Source: Candidatus Atribacteria bacterium (GTDB lineage Bacteria; Atribacterota; JALVIU01). From it: a stretch of 6,768 nucleotides of DNA. The stretch covers positions 1-6,768 of the forward strand of contig JALVIU010000400.1 in assembly GCA_027028665.1 (NCBI GenBank). The letters run 5' to 3'. A program made the position numbers and the translations under genes. The notes beneath the pieces were generated by a model that worked only from the letters and a program-made list of their open reading frames with translations, was not told the origin of the DNA and did no database searches. Within the stretch, counting starts at the first letter, position 1, and each line of letters starts with the position of its first letter. This document shows positions 1 through 5,630 of the stretch, piece by piece.

Positions 1-231
1 AAATAGTAGAACTGCACCTATTATATGTTCATATCCTACAAAGAAACCCTTTAGACTATTACCAAGTATATATCCTAAAATAGGCATAAGGGCTTGAAAT
101 ATACCAAATGCAAGGGGTAATTTAATCAACCTATCTATATTAGACCTTCTCTTATGACAGCTATTTGCAATAGATACAACTGTGGCATCAATAGATAGAC
201 TTACTGCAATAATAATTGTGTATATATTCAT
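1..231 (-). CDS. mntP: Putative manganese efflux pump MntP, N-terminal part (cut by left edge)
   Basis: A leftward reading frame starts at ATG 231-229 and stays open to the window edge (77 codons). It begins MNIYTIIIAVSLSID and reads as two hydrophobic helices (about residues 4-22 and 38-57) joined by a basic loop (HKRRSNIDR), with a third beginning near residue 70. In the MntP (YebN) family, helix 1 carries a conserved Ser-(Met/Ile)-Asp-Ala motif; here it is SIDA with Asp15. The FQALMPILGY stretch at 45-54 matches the usual second-helix signature of Firmicute members. MntP exports Mn2+ across the cytoplasmic membrane to relieve manganese toxicity; that role is family knowledge. An in-frame TGA six codons upstream leaves ATG 231 as the only start. 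AGGAG lies just 2 nt from it, unusually close. The remaining two thirds lie outside the window, so intactness cannot be judged. I saw no yybP-ykoY manganese riboswitch in the leader. Confidence 0.85.
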   Translation of the reverse strand, partial: MNIYTIIIAVSLSIDATVVSIANSCHKRRSNIDRLIKLPLAFGIFQALMPILGYILGNSLKGFFVGYEHIIGAVLLF

Positions 232-286
232 AGCTCCTACATTATATCATAATTTTATAGATGATATAACTAACTATGCCTTAGGT

Positions 287-410
287 GTCTATCTCCTTCG
301 TAAGGGAGTATTCACCCTTCCAAGCTCTCTCCCTTCGCAAGGGGAACTAAGCTCACCCACTCCTAAATTCTTTCCCTTGCAAGGAAGAATTAAAGGGACT
401 TGGAGGATAG
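287..410. repeat. Cluster of three diverged hairpin repeat units
   Basis: Three short imperfect hairpins follow one another: 293-308 (CTCCTT, loop CGTA, AAGGGAG-like arm), about 330-344 (CCCTT, loop CGC, AAGGG) and 367-390 (ATTCTT..CCTT, GC, AAGG..AAGAAT). Their cores recur at spacings of about 37 and 42 nt. Each core is followed or preceded by a purine-rich TTAA(A)GGG / GGGTGA segment, so on the minus strand they read as degenerate tandem copies. The same architecture reappears around 5551-5630. No coding sense is apparent; the frame crossing them on the plus strand is in a non-conserved shadow of mntP. They could be remnants of a small interspersed palindromic element, and would lie in the leader RNA if mntP transcription starts upstream of them. 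Confidence 0.5.
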
Positions 411-433
411 GAGCGCTATTTTCTAATCAGTGA

Positions 434-580
434 ATAGTTCCCTTATACTTTTTTGCTTAAAAAGAAAAGATTTTTCCTTTAATTCACCTTATTTAATAGA
501 AGTGAAGTAGAGAAAAAGGTAATTGCTAATAACTTTATAAGATAATTAAAATAATAAAAATTTATAATTTTGTTATTTTA
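434..580. other. A+T-rich intergenic stretch between divergent mntP and epimerase genes
   Basis: This stretch contains almost only A/T runs and no credible gene on either strand. The one structured element is a near-palindrome at 483-506, TTCACCTT and AAGTGAA arms with one unpaired C and a 9-10-nt A/T centre, which could be a protein-binding site for either divergent gene. The A-tracts just upstream of 581 are placed where an UP-like element for the epimerase promoter would sit. I found no clear promoter for mntP here. Confidence 0.35.
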
Positions 581-609
581 TTGATTTTTTCTTTTAATAG
601 TGATAAACT
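581..609 (+). promoter_or_regulatory. Candidate SigA promoter for the epimerase gene
   Basis: TTGATT at 581-586 and TAAACT at 604-609 are separated by 17 nt, with TG at 601-602 giving an extended -10 (TGATAAACT). Each hexamer matches consensus at four of six positions. An overlapping alternative is TTGTTA 570-575 with TTTAAT 593-598, also 17 nt apart. In such A/T-rich DNA chance matches are common, so confidence is moderate. Confidence 0.45.
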
Positions 610-630
610 AAATAAAAAAGAAGTTTTATA

Positions 631-638
631 GAGGTGAT
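631..638 (+). promoter_or_regulatory. Shine-Dalgarno site that fixes the epimerase start at ATG 643
   Basis: GAGGTGAT at 631-638 is an 8-base match to the complement of the 16S rRNA 3' end. It lies 4 nt before ATG 643 (8 nt from the end of its GAGG core), which is ideal. A longer frame beginning with GTG at 634 would place the start codon inside the Shine-Dalgarno sequence itself and add only three residues, so ATG 643 is the better start. Confidence 0.8.
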
Positions 639-642
639 AGGT

Positions 643-1644
643 ATGATTTTGGTTACAGGGGCTACAGGGCATATAGGAAATGTATTGGTGAGAAGACTTG
701 TTGAGTTAGGAGAAAAGGTTCGGGTGTTTGTTCCTCCTCATGAAAGTGTTGCCCCATTTGATGGACTAAATATAGAAATTGCAGTAGGTGATATTAGGAA
801 CCAGATTACAGTTATTAAAGCTTTAAAGAATGTAGATTATGTATTCCATCTTGCAGGAGTAATATCTATAAGTCCGGGGAAAGAAGATATTATGTATGAG
901 ATAAATGTAGGTGGTACGAAGAATATTGTAAATGCTTGCATTAAGAATAATGTAAAAAGATTAATATATACAAGCTCTATACATGCCTTCCCAGATTTAC
1001 CTAAAGATGAGATAATAGATGAAAATGCAAAAATTGATCCAAATAAAGCAGTAGGGGAGTATGGAAAGACAAAGGCCCTTGCTACACTTGAGGTGATGGA
1101 TGGTATAAAAAAGGGACTTGATGCTGTGATAGTATGTCCTACAGGGGTAATTGGCCCTTATGATTATAAGAAATCAGAAATTGGAGAACTCATACTGGAA
1201 TACTCTAAGAAGAGGATTGGCGCATATGTTCAGGGGGCATATGATTTTGTAGATGTAAGGGATGTGGTAGAGGGGCATATACTTGCATGGAAAAAGGGAA
1301 GAAGAGGCGAGTTGTATATACTTTCAGGGGAAAAGATAACAGTAAAGGAATTATTTCATACTTTAGAGAGATATACGGGCATAAAATCCCCAAAACTACA
1401 TATACCCCTACCTATTGCAAGATTTCTTTCTTATCTTGCAATAGTTTATTATAAGGTTACACACAAAAAAGCTATATTTACACCTTATGCATTAGATGTA
1501 CTTGTGTCTAATTCGAATATAAGTTCTAGGAAGGCTCAGAAAGAGCTTGGATACAAACCACGTTCTATAAAGCAGAGTATAAAGGATGCTGTAAATTGGA
1601 TACTTGGAAAAAACGGAAACGGAAAGGCTGTTCACGGATTATAG
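643..1644 (+). CDS. NAD(P)-dependent epimerase/dehydratase-like protein (extended SDR family)
   Basis: This 333-residue cytosolic protein has the layout of an extended short-chain dehydrogenase/reductase. The N-terminal Rossmann motif TGATGHIG is at residues 5-12. The acidic GDI follows strand 3 (Asp50), HLAG is at 69-72, Ser111/Ser112 lie on the catalytic strand (YTSS), and the Tyr140-x3-Lys144 pair (YGKTK) completes the active site. PTGVIGP near 165-171 and FVDVRDV near 203-209 are typical of the substrate side. The overall pattern resembles dihydroflavonol-reductase-like and nucleoside-diphosphate-sugar epimerase SDRs. The C-terminal part (about 250-280) is hydrophobic and may form a membrane-associated surface or lid. 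The substrate cannot be read from the sequence: it could be a sugar nucleotide, sterol-like or other ketone/alcohol. The gene stands alone, with no sugar-nucleotide or hopanoid genes beside it, and its downstream neighbour has its own promoter. ATG 643 is preferred over GTG 634 because of the Shine-Dalgarno position. Confidence 0.85.
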   Translation: MILVTGATGHIGNVLVRRLVELGEKVRVFVPPHESVAPFDGLNIEIAVGDIRNQITVIKALKNVDYVFHLAGVISISPGKEDIMYEINVGGTKNIVNACIKNNVKRLIYTSSIHAFPDLPKDEIIDENAKIDPNKAVGEYGKTKALATLEVMDGIKKGLDAVIVCPTGVIGPYDYKKSEIGELILEYSKKRIGAYVQGAYDFVDVRDVVEGHILAWKKGRRGELYILSGEKITVKELFHTLERYTGIKSPKLHIPLPIARFLSYLAIVYYKVTHKKAIFTPYALDVLVSNSNISSRKAQKELGYKPRSIKQSIKDAVNWILGKNGNGKAVHGL

Positions 1645-1681
1645 ATAGATCGTTTTCCTGCTTGATTTATCAATCTTTTGC

Positions 1682-1710
1682 TTGACATAAAAGGCTTAAT
1701 TTGATATGAT
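1682..1710 (+). promoter_or_regulatory. Strong SigA promoter for the parvulin gene
   Basis: A perfect -35 (TTGACA, 1682-1687), a 17-nt spacer and TATGAT (1705-1710) with upstream TG at 1702-1703 form an extended -10 promoter. The expected start point is near 1717, giving a leader of about 40 nt to ATG 1756. An inverted pair GATTTATC (1664-1671) / GATAAATC (1708-1715) flanks the promoter, and a direct repeat TGCTTGA (1659-1665, 1679-1685) straddles the -35 two helical turns apart. Either could be a regulator site. Confidence 0.85.
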
Positions 1711-1755
1711 AAATCCGATTAAATAAAAAATTAGCACCGAAAGGAGTAGTGAGTT

Positions 1756-3282
1756 ATGTTTACCTGGTTAAGAAAAACTATGAAATATTGGCTTATATTT
1801 ATCTTACTTGCCTTTGTTGTAACTATTTATTATGGTTATGGAAGTTACAAGAGAAATCAGGCAAAGAGGGCTTATGCAGCCATTGTTAATGGAAAGGCAA
1901 TTACCTATGATGCATGGAATGACGCATTTAGAAATGCACTTTCTCGATATGATAGTAAAGTGATAAATAGCCTTGATGATAAGACTATTGCTATTATTAA
2001 AAAGAATATACTGGATCAGTTGATAGAAAATGAGCTCTTATATGAATATGCAAAGAAAAAAGTTAAGGTTTCATCTGCAGAGATAAATGCAGAATACCAA
2101 AAGATAAAAAAGAGTTTCCCTTCTGAAGATGCTTTTAAGAATTTTTTATACAGACAGAGACTTACTATAACAGATATTAAGAATTATATAAGGAGAGAGC
2201 TTGTTATCCAAAAGTTTATAGCCTCCTTAGAAGAAAAAGAGAAAGTAGATCCAAAAGAGGTAAAGGAATTTTATGATAAAGCGAAAGACCTTTTATTTAC
2301 ACAACCTGAAAGGGTTCATGTAATGCATATCTTAGTAAAGACAAAGGAAGAAGCAGATGAGATTGAAAAAGAGCTAAAAAATGGAGCTGATTTTGCAAAA
2401 CTCGCAGAGGAAAAATCCATTGACCCGAGTGCAAAGAAGAATAAAGGCGATCTTGGATTTATATATAGGGGACAAACAGTGCCTGAATTTGAAAAACAGG
2501 CATTCTCTATGGAACCAGGAGATATTTCTCCTCCTATTAAGACTCAGTATGGATACCATATTATAAAGGTATTGGAGAAATCCCCTAAGACCGTAAAGAG
2601 TTTTGATGAGGTGAAGGACCAGATAGAGCTTGAATTAAAGAGAGAAAAGGCATTGAAAGAGCTTGACAAGATAAAGGCGGAGTTGAAGAAAAAGGCAAAA
2701 ATAGAGATATATGCAGCAGAGTATAAACAGGCAGAGGCATACGAAAAGGAGGCAAAAAAGCCGGAACTTTCTACTACTTTAGGGCCTGCAGAAAAGGCAA
2801 CAGCAATCAGTACACCATCTGTCAATCCAACTACTGCTCCTACTCAGACTCAAAGCCCAGCGGCCACCGAGGCACCGACAGCTACTAATACGCCAACTGT
2901 TACGGAGGCTCCAACAGCAACTAATACACCAACAGAAACATCAACACCTACAGAAGTAGCTACGGCAACCAATGCCCCTGCAAAAGCTCCAACTGTAGCT
3001 CCAACTGTAGCGCCAACCGAGGCTCCAACAGTTACCAGTACGCCAACTGCTACAGAGGCACCAACTGAGACACCAACGACCACACAAGCTCCAGCGGCTC
3101 AAGAAACACCTACAGCTACTAATACCCCAATGCCTACAGAAACACCGACACAAGCTCCAACAGCTACGGAGGCACCAACTGTAGCACCAACCGAGGCTCC
3201 AACTGCTACAGAGGCTCCAACTGAGACGCCGACCGAAGTCCCAACAAAGGTGCCTACAGAAACACCTACTCAGACACCATAG
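1756..3282 (+). CDS. Membrane-anchored parvulin-type peptidyl-prolyl isomerase (PrsA/SurA-like) with Thr/Pro-rich tail
   Basis: This 508-residue foldase is predicted to work outside the cytoplasmic membrane, helping secreted or envelope proteins fold by cis/trans isomerisation of X-Pro bonds. Residues 1-10 are basic and 11-27 form one hydrophobic helix. There is no lipobox (the protein has no cysteine) and no clear signal-peptidase site, so it probably stays anchored by its N terminus, unlike lipoprotein PrsA. Residues 38-160 match a SurA/PrsA N-terminal helical chaperone domain (VNGKAIT at 44-50; LIENELLYEYAKK around 89-101). The rotamase domain spans about 185-275, with VHVMHILVKT at 187-196, GDLGFI at 231-236 and a GYHIIKV end at 266-272. 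A charged helical segment (about 280-340) leads into a tail, from about 352 to the end, built almost only of Thr, Pro, Ala, Glu and Val. AAGGAG at 1741-1746 is 9 nt from ATG. The gene is monocistronic, between its own promoter and a terminator. Function is confident; the tail's role is unknown. Confidence 0.9.
   Translation: MFTWLRKTMKYWLIFILLAFVVTIYYGYGSYKRNQAKRAYAAIVNGKAITYDAWNDAFRNALSRYDSKVINSLDDKTIAIIKKNILDQLIENELLYEYAKKKVKVSSAEINAEYQKIKKSFPSEDAFKNFLYRQRLTITDIKNYIRRELVIQKFIASLEEKEKVDPKEVKEFYDKAKDLLFTQPERVHVMHILVKTKEEADEIEKELKNGADFAKLAEEKSIDPSAKKNKGDLGFIYRGQTVPEFEKQAFSMEPGDISPPIKTQYGYHIIKVLEKSPKTVKSFDEVKDQIELELKREKALKELDKIKAELKKKAKIEIYAAEYKQAEAYEKEAKKPELSTTLGPAEKATAISTPSVNPTTAPTQTQSPAATEAPTATNTPTVTEAPTATNTPTETSTPTEVATATNAPAKAPTVAPTVAPTEAPTVTSTPTATEAPTETPTTTQAPAAQETPTATNTPMPTETPTQAPTATEAPTVAPTEAPTATEAPTETPTEVPTKVPTETPTQTP
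2809..3279 (+). repeat. Thr/Pro/Ala/Glu low-complexity repeat coding region
   Basis: The last roughly 157 codons of the foldase gene encode loosely repeated modules such as TEAPTATNTPT, APTVAPTEAPT and TETPTQAPT, with Pro about every third or fourth residue, usually preceded or followed by Thr. Synonymous codons vary freely between copies (ACA/ACT/ACG, GCT/GCA/GCG, CCA/CCG/CCT), so the pattern is conserved more at protein than DNA level. Local G+C is visibly higher than in neighbouring genes. Such sequences are typically extended, disordered and often O-glycosylated in exported Gram-positive proteins. Long open frames on the opposite strand here are by-products of the repeat. Confidence 0.9.
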
Positions 3283-3295
3283 ATTGCAAATATAG

Positions 3296-3327
3296 AAAAG
3301 TCCCACACATATGTGTGGGACTTTTTT
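3296..3327 (+). terminator. Intrinsic terminator of the parvulin gene
   Basis: A perfect 15-bp inverted repeat, 3296-3310 against 3311-3325 (AAAAGTCCCACACAT and its complement), forms a stem closed by a few central bases. It runs directly into a T6 tract at 3322-3327. It begins 13 nt after the stop codon. The other strand also has a T-rich flank (TTTTCTATATTT), but no leftward gene ends there. Confidence 0.95.
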
Positions 3328-3342
3328 GTTTATATATCCCTA

Positions 3343-3351
3343 TGGTATAAT
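3343..3351 (+). promoter_or_regulatory. Extended -10 promoter for the DUF355 gene
   Basis: TGGTATAAT at 3343-3351 is a perfect TATAAT (3346-3351) with the TG extension. At a 17-nt spacing the -35 position falls at 3323-3328 (TTTTTG), inside the terminator's T-tract, and is weak, as often tolerated with an extended -10. The predicted start near 3358 leaves a leader of about 22 nt containing the AAGGAGG ribosome site at 3367-3373, 6 nt from ATG 3380. Confidence 0.75.
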
Positions 3352-3379
3352 GGAGAAAAACCTTTGAAGGAGGGAGATT

Positions 3380-3862
3380 ATGGAACTAAAGCTTGTAGAA
3401 ATTGAAAAACCTGAAGAGATTAATTTTATCCTTGGGCATTCTCATTTTATAAAAACCGTAGAGGACTTGTACGAGGCCATAGTAGGAAGTATGCCTGGTA
3501 TAAAGTTTGGACTCGCCTTTTGTGAGGCATCTGATCCTTATCTTATAAGATATGCAGGCACAGATGATGAGATGATTCAACTTGCTATAAAGAATGCACA
3601 AAAGATAGGGGCTGGACATTCATTCATAGTTTTTTTGAAAAATGCCTTCCCAATCAATGTATTAAATGCTATAAAAAATGTTCAAGAAGTATGCCGTATA
3701 TTTACTGCAACGGCAAATCCCACAGAGGTAATCGTTGCAGAGACAGAGAAGGGCAGAGGTATACTTGGAGTTATAGATGGTGGATCCCCCAAGGGGATAG
3801 AAGGGGATGATGATGTGAAACACAGAAAAGAGCTCTTACGTACCTTTGGCTATAAGCTTTAA
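3380..3862 (+). CDS. Adenosine-specific kinase-like protein (DUF355 family)
   Basis: The 160-residue product matches the full length of the DUF355 (PF04008) family, a small cytosolic fold common in archaea and found in some thermophilic bacteria. Family-typical blocks are [12 protein letters not shown] (22-33), [13 protein letters not shown] (39-51), the glycine-flanked GAGHSF (77-82), [12 protein letters not shown] (90-101), [14 protein letters not shown] (109-122) and [10 protein letters not shown] (125-134), ending in RTFGYKL. Database entries call members 'adenosine-specific kinase' after structural work on an archaeal homologue; the physiological reaction is not firmly established, and no classical P-loop is visible. 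If correct, it would phosphorylate adenosine in nucleoside salvage. The gene has a strong ribosome site and its own promoter after the upstream terminator. Its TAA overlaps the stop codon of the convergent gene, so the two stops share TTAA. Confidence 0.85.
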   Translation: MELKLVEIEKPEEINFILGHSHFIKTVEDLYEAIVGSMPGIKFGLAFCEASDPYLIRYAGTDDEMIQLAIKNAQKIGAGHSFIVFLKNAFPINVLNAIKNVQEVCRIFTATANPTEVIVAETEKGRGILGVIDGGSPKGIEGDDDVKHRKELLRTFGYKL

Positions 3863-4755
3863 AATTTCTTAATATCTGGTTGGAAGCCAACAGCATCTAA
3901 AAACTTATTATAATCATCAAAGTTAAAGTCGTACACTTTTTTATTCATAAGGGCAAGTGCTATAGCCTCTATTACATTTGTGCCAAAGCTTCTTCCATTT
4001 ATACGGGGAGTAGTAGTAATAAGATAGCTTACTCCCCGTTGTTTTACTTCCTCTACATTTTCAGTGGTTGTGGTATTTGTAATTAATATCTTACCTGATA
4101 GGTCTTTGGGCATGTATCTTCTGATAAATAGAAAATCCCCTGCAATTATATCTGCTTTTTTAAATAGCCATTTATACTTCGGAACATTTTCTTCTTCCTT
4201 TTTTCCTGTGGGATACAAAAGATCCATAGGGAGGGCAGTTATTATGGGGAGCATGGGATATGAAAGTATATCTATAGTTTTTAATGAATGAAATACTATG
4301 GGAAGACCCAGACCAAAGACAAGGTCGCCTATGAGAAGCTTTGCCCCTACCTGGGCAAGTGCCTCTGTCATTCCATATCTATCCACAGATGTAGGAATAA
4401 GGGCAGTTTTATCCTTTAGAGGTATAACATCTTTATTTATATAATGAATCACTCTTCTTTCCAGTGTTTCCCTCATACCTGCTCCATCGGCAATAGGTGT
4501 CTTGGTAACCCCTTTTACCATCTTTTTCATATCTCTAAACCAATAAACCCTACCCTTTATGTAGAAAAACAGGCTTGCACCTCCTAAACCAAATGCATTT
4601 ACCTTTCCATCATTTTCTAAGAATATCTGGCGGGCCTTTTCTTTGTCTCCATCTGTGCCTATTCTTTTTACATTTACCTTTTCGCCGAGAAGCTCTATAT
4701 CAAATTCATAATCTCTTTTAGATGTGCCAAGACTTACACTTATTACTCTTTTCAT
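3859..4755 (-). CDS. Protein of the family annotated as 'quinate 5-dehydrogenase' (function unproven)
   Basis: This 298-residue soluble protein resembles Firmicute and Chloroflexi entries labelled quinate 5-dehydrogenase, recalled from memory rather than searched. Recognisable blocks are [10 protein letters not shown] (6-15), RIGTDGD (31-37), [11 protein letters not shown] (54-64) before GRVYWFRD (68-75), [16 protein letters not shown] (86-101), [11 protein letters not shown] (123-133), [12 protein letters not shown] (142-153), [10 protein letters not shown] (225-234) and [20 protein letters not shown] (245-264). The glycine-rich GLGG and the TPIADGAG region could bind a nucleotide or phosphate. 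It lacks the obvious shikimate/quinate dehydrogenase (AroE) N-terminal SKSP-type substrate motif, so the enzymatic name is doubtful. It is translated from AAGGAGT (4761-4767), which overlaps the TAA of the upstream regulator gene. The two genes are 10 nt apart and surely co-transcribed and translationally coupled. The stop codon overlaps that of the convergent DUF355 gene by 4 bp. Confidence 0.65.
   Translation of the reverse strand: MKRVISVSLGTSKRDYEFDIELLGEKVNVKRIGTDGDKEKARQIFLENDGKVNAFGLGGASLFFYIKGRVYWFRDMKKMVKGVTKTPIADGAGMRETLERRVIHYINKDVIPLKDKTALIPTSVDRYGMTEALAQVGAKLLIGDLVFGLGLPIVFHSLKTIDILSYPMLPIITALPMDLLYPTGKKEEENVPKYKWLFKKADIIAGDFLFIRRYMPKDLSGKILITNTTTTENVEEVKQRGVSYLITTTPRINGRSFGTNVIEAIALALMNKKVYDFNFDDYNKFLDAVGFQPDIKKF
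4003..4046. terminator. Candidate intragenic hairpin terminator for rightward transcription
   Basis: ACGGGGAGTA (4003-4012) and TACTCCCCGT (4030-4039) form a perfect 10-bp G+C-rich stem around a 17-nt loop, followed on the plus strand by TGTTTTAC. It lies inside the leftward 'quinate dehydrogenase' gene, 141 nt beyond the DUF355 stop. No terminator exists at the overlapping convergent junction, so this may be where DUF355 transcripts end. The U-tract is poor, and the pairing could instead be a by-product of codons for QRGVSYL and TTTPRI. Confidence 0.35.
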
Positions 4756-4765
4756 CTTTTACTCC

Positions 4766-5293
4766 TTACGCCTTTTGTATATTTTCTATAATATTTTTAA
4801 GCAGTTCAGGATCCACGTATTTACTCTCTTTTATGGGAGATTCTCCCAGTGAAATACCTATTACTTCCCTTTTAAATATATCCTCTACTAGTCTGACCCT
4901 TTTATCTGATCCCAAAAATATAATAGCATCAAAACTTGCAAGGGATGCAATAAGATCCACTATTTCATTAAAAAGACGTGCCCCACTTTTTTTCAATATA
5001 AATACCTCTCTCTCCCTCTGTGTAAGAAGCAATGTAAAGTCGACCCCTTTTTCTTTTGCTATCCTTTCAAGTTCTTCTTTATTTTTTACAGGAAACCCTA
5101 TAACAGCTATTCTTTTGCCCTTTCTTATCTCTCCAAGCTTTTCGAGCCTTGATATAAATGAGCGTTCTATGTCAAGCTCTTTGGAGATCTCTTCTTGAGT
5201 TAATCCCTTTACCCTCATTTGTAAAATTTTGTCAATGGCATTTAATATTTTGTTTCTACTTATTAATTTTTTCCCTATTCTTAAAAAGTCCAT
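4766..5293 (-). CDS. XRE-like helix-turn-helix transcriptional regulator with C-terminal alpha/beta domain
   Basis: This 175-residue protein has an N-terminal helix-turn-helix at about residues 15-52; GLTQEEISKELDIERSFISRLEK (30-52) has the sigma/XRE-type spacing with a recognition helix around ERSFISRLEK. Residues 60-150 look like an alternating beta/alpha sensor domain: RIAVIGFPV (61-69), VDFTLLLTQRERE (84-96), FDAIIFLGSDKRVR (121-134) and VIGISLGES (144-152). The last strand echoes SVSLGTS at the N terminus of the neighbouring enzyme, perhaps by chance. It is the first gene of a two-gene operon and probably senses a ligand related to the neighbour's substrate or product, possibly with autoregulation through palindromes over its start site. 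GAGGG at 5299-5303 is 5 nt from ATG 5293. No family name is certain, and the ligand is unknown. Confidence 0.8.
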   Translation of the reverse strand: MDFLRIGKKLISRNKILNAIDKILQMRVKGLTQEEISKELDIERSFISRLEKLGEIRKGKRIAVIGFPVKNKEELERIAKEKGVDFTLLLTQREREVFILKKSGARLFNEIVDLIASLASFDAIIFLGSDKRVRLVEDIFKREVIGISLGESPIKESKYVDPELLKNIIENIQKA

Positions 5294-5302
5294 TTAGACC
5301 CT

Positions 5303-5329
5303 CAAAATATGTTATCATTTTGTGCACAA
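5303..5329 (-). promoter_or_regulatory. Candidate operator palindromes over the regulator operon start site
   Basis: TTGTGCACAA at 5320-5329 is a perfect 10-bp palindrome located at the predicted transcription start. A second inverted repeat, CAAAAT (5303-5308) / ATTTTG (5317-5322) with an 8-bp centre, overlaps it and reaches toward the ribosome site. A dimeric HTH repressor bound here would block initiation, so autoregulation by the product of 4766-5293 is the simplest guess. Confidence 0.5.
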
Positions 5330-5332
5330 TTT

Positions 5333-5361
5333 ATTTTAACCCTATAATACTTTTATGTCAA
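5333..5361 (-). promoter_or_regulatory. SigA promoter for the leftward HTH / 'quinate dehydrogenase' operon
   Basis: Read on the minus strand, a perfect TTGACA (5361-5356), a 17-nt spacer and TAAAAT (5338-5333) form a strong promoter. Transcription should start near 5326, giving a leader of about 33 nt before ATG 5293. Confidence 0.85.
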
Positions 5362-5550
5362 GGGAAAATACTATATGAGCAATGTTAATTTAACTTCCAA
5401 TTAAGAAAACAATCAAGATAAGATAAAGACCTAAAAAGGGAAAATAGAGAGGTTTGGGAGATAACCTCCAATTGCCGTTTCAGCTCGTATGCTTATTTGA
5501 TTCCCAATATTTCCCCTCTCTGATAGGTAGAAGACTTACCCCCCAGATTC
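5362..5550. other. Intergenic stretch without a recognisable gene
   Basis: No credible coding region is visible on either strand. A small inverted repeat, GAGGTT (5449-5454) / AACCTC (5463-5468) with an 8-nt loop, is the only local structure. From about 5505 the sequence becomes pyrimidine-rich and leads into the hairpin repeat copies. Confidence 0.4.
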
Positions 5551-5630
5551 CCCCTTTCTCATTAGGGAAAGGGTTTGCTCCCACATATCTTCCTTCCCTG
5601 GTAGAGAAGGGATTAAGGGGAAGGTGATGG
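5551..5630. repeat. Two further diverged hairpin repeat copies
   Basis: CCCTTTC (5552-5558) pairs perfectly with GAAAGGG (5567-5573) around an 8-nt loop. A second copy pairs CCTTC (5592-5596) with GAAGG (5606-5610). The second is followed by GGATTAAGGGGAAGGTGATGG-like sequence, which parallels GAATTAAAGGGACTTGGAGG after the 367-390 hairpin in the first intergenic region, in the same orientation. Pyrimidine-rich fragments at about 5641-5659 may be a third decayed copy. A 64-codon leftward frame across this area has no family resemblance and is not called. Confidence 0.5.

Noticed and set aside
241-246. TATAAT on the minus strand upstream of mntP
   Set aside because: It ends 9 nt before the mntP ATG, so transcription would start in or after the ribosome site, and the matching -35 position (TTATAT) is poor.
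232-420. Possible yybP-ykoY manganese riboswitch in the mntP leader
   Set aside because: The leader holds repeated CCCTT/AAGGG hairpins, and I could not find the conserved paired loops of that riboswitch.
182-433. Rightward 83-codon open frame at the left end
   Set aside because: Its first part is antisense to the well-supported mntP frame and the rest crosses the hairpin repeats; it has no ribosome site and no family resemblance.
2850-3306. Leftward 77- and 121-codon open frames opposite the foldase tail
   Set aside because: They are by-products of the Thr/Pro codon repeats; the products are low-complexity Val/Gly/Ser or Cys/Trp-rich strings without start signals.
3784-3798. ATCCCC-CAA-GGGGAT hairpin near the end of the DUF355 gene
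   Set aside because: It lies in codons for the conserved [10 protein letters not shown] segment, has no T-tract, and is explained by coding constraint.
4722-5198. Rightward 158-codon open frame opposite the HTH regulator
   Set aside because: It is a Ser-rich shadow frame antisense to a convincing gene pair, with no ribosome site or family match.
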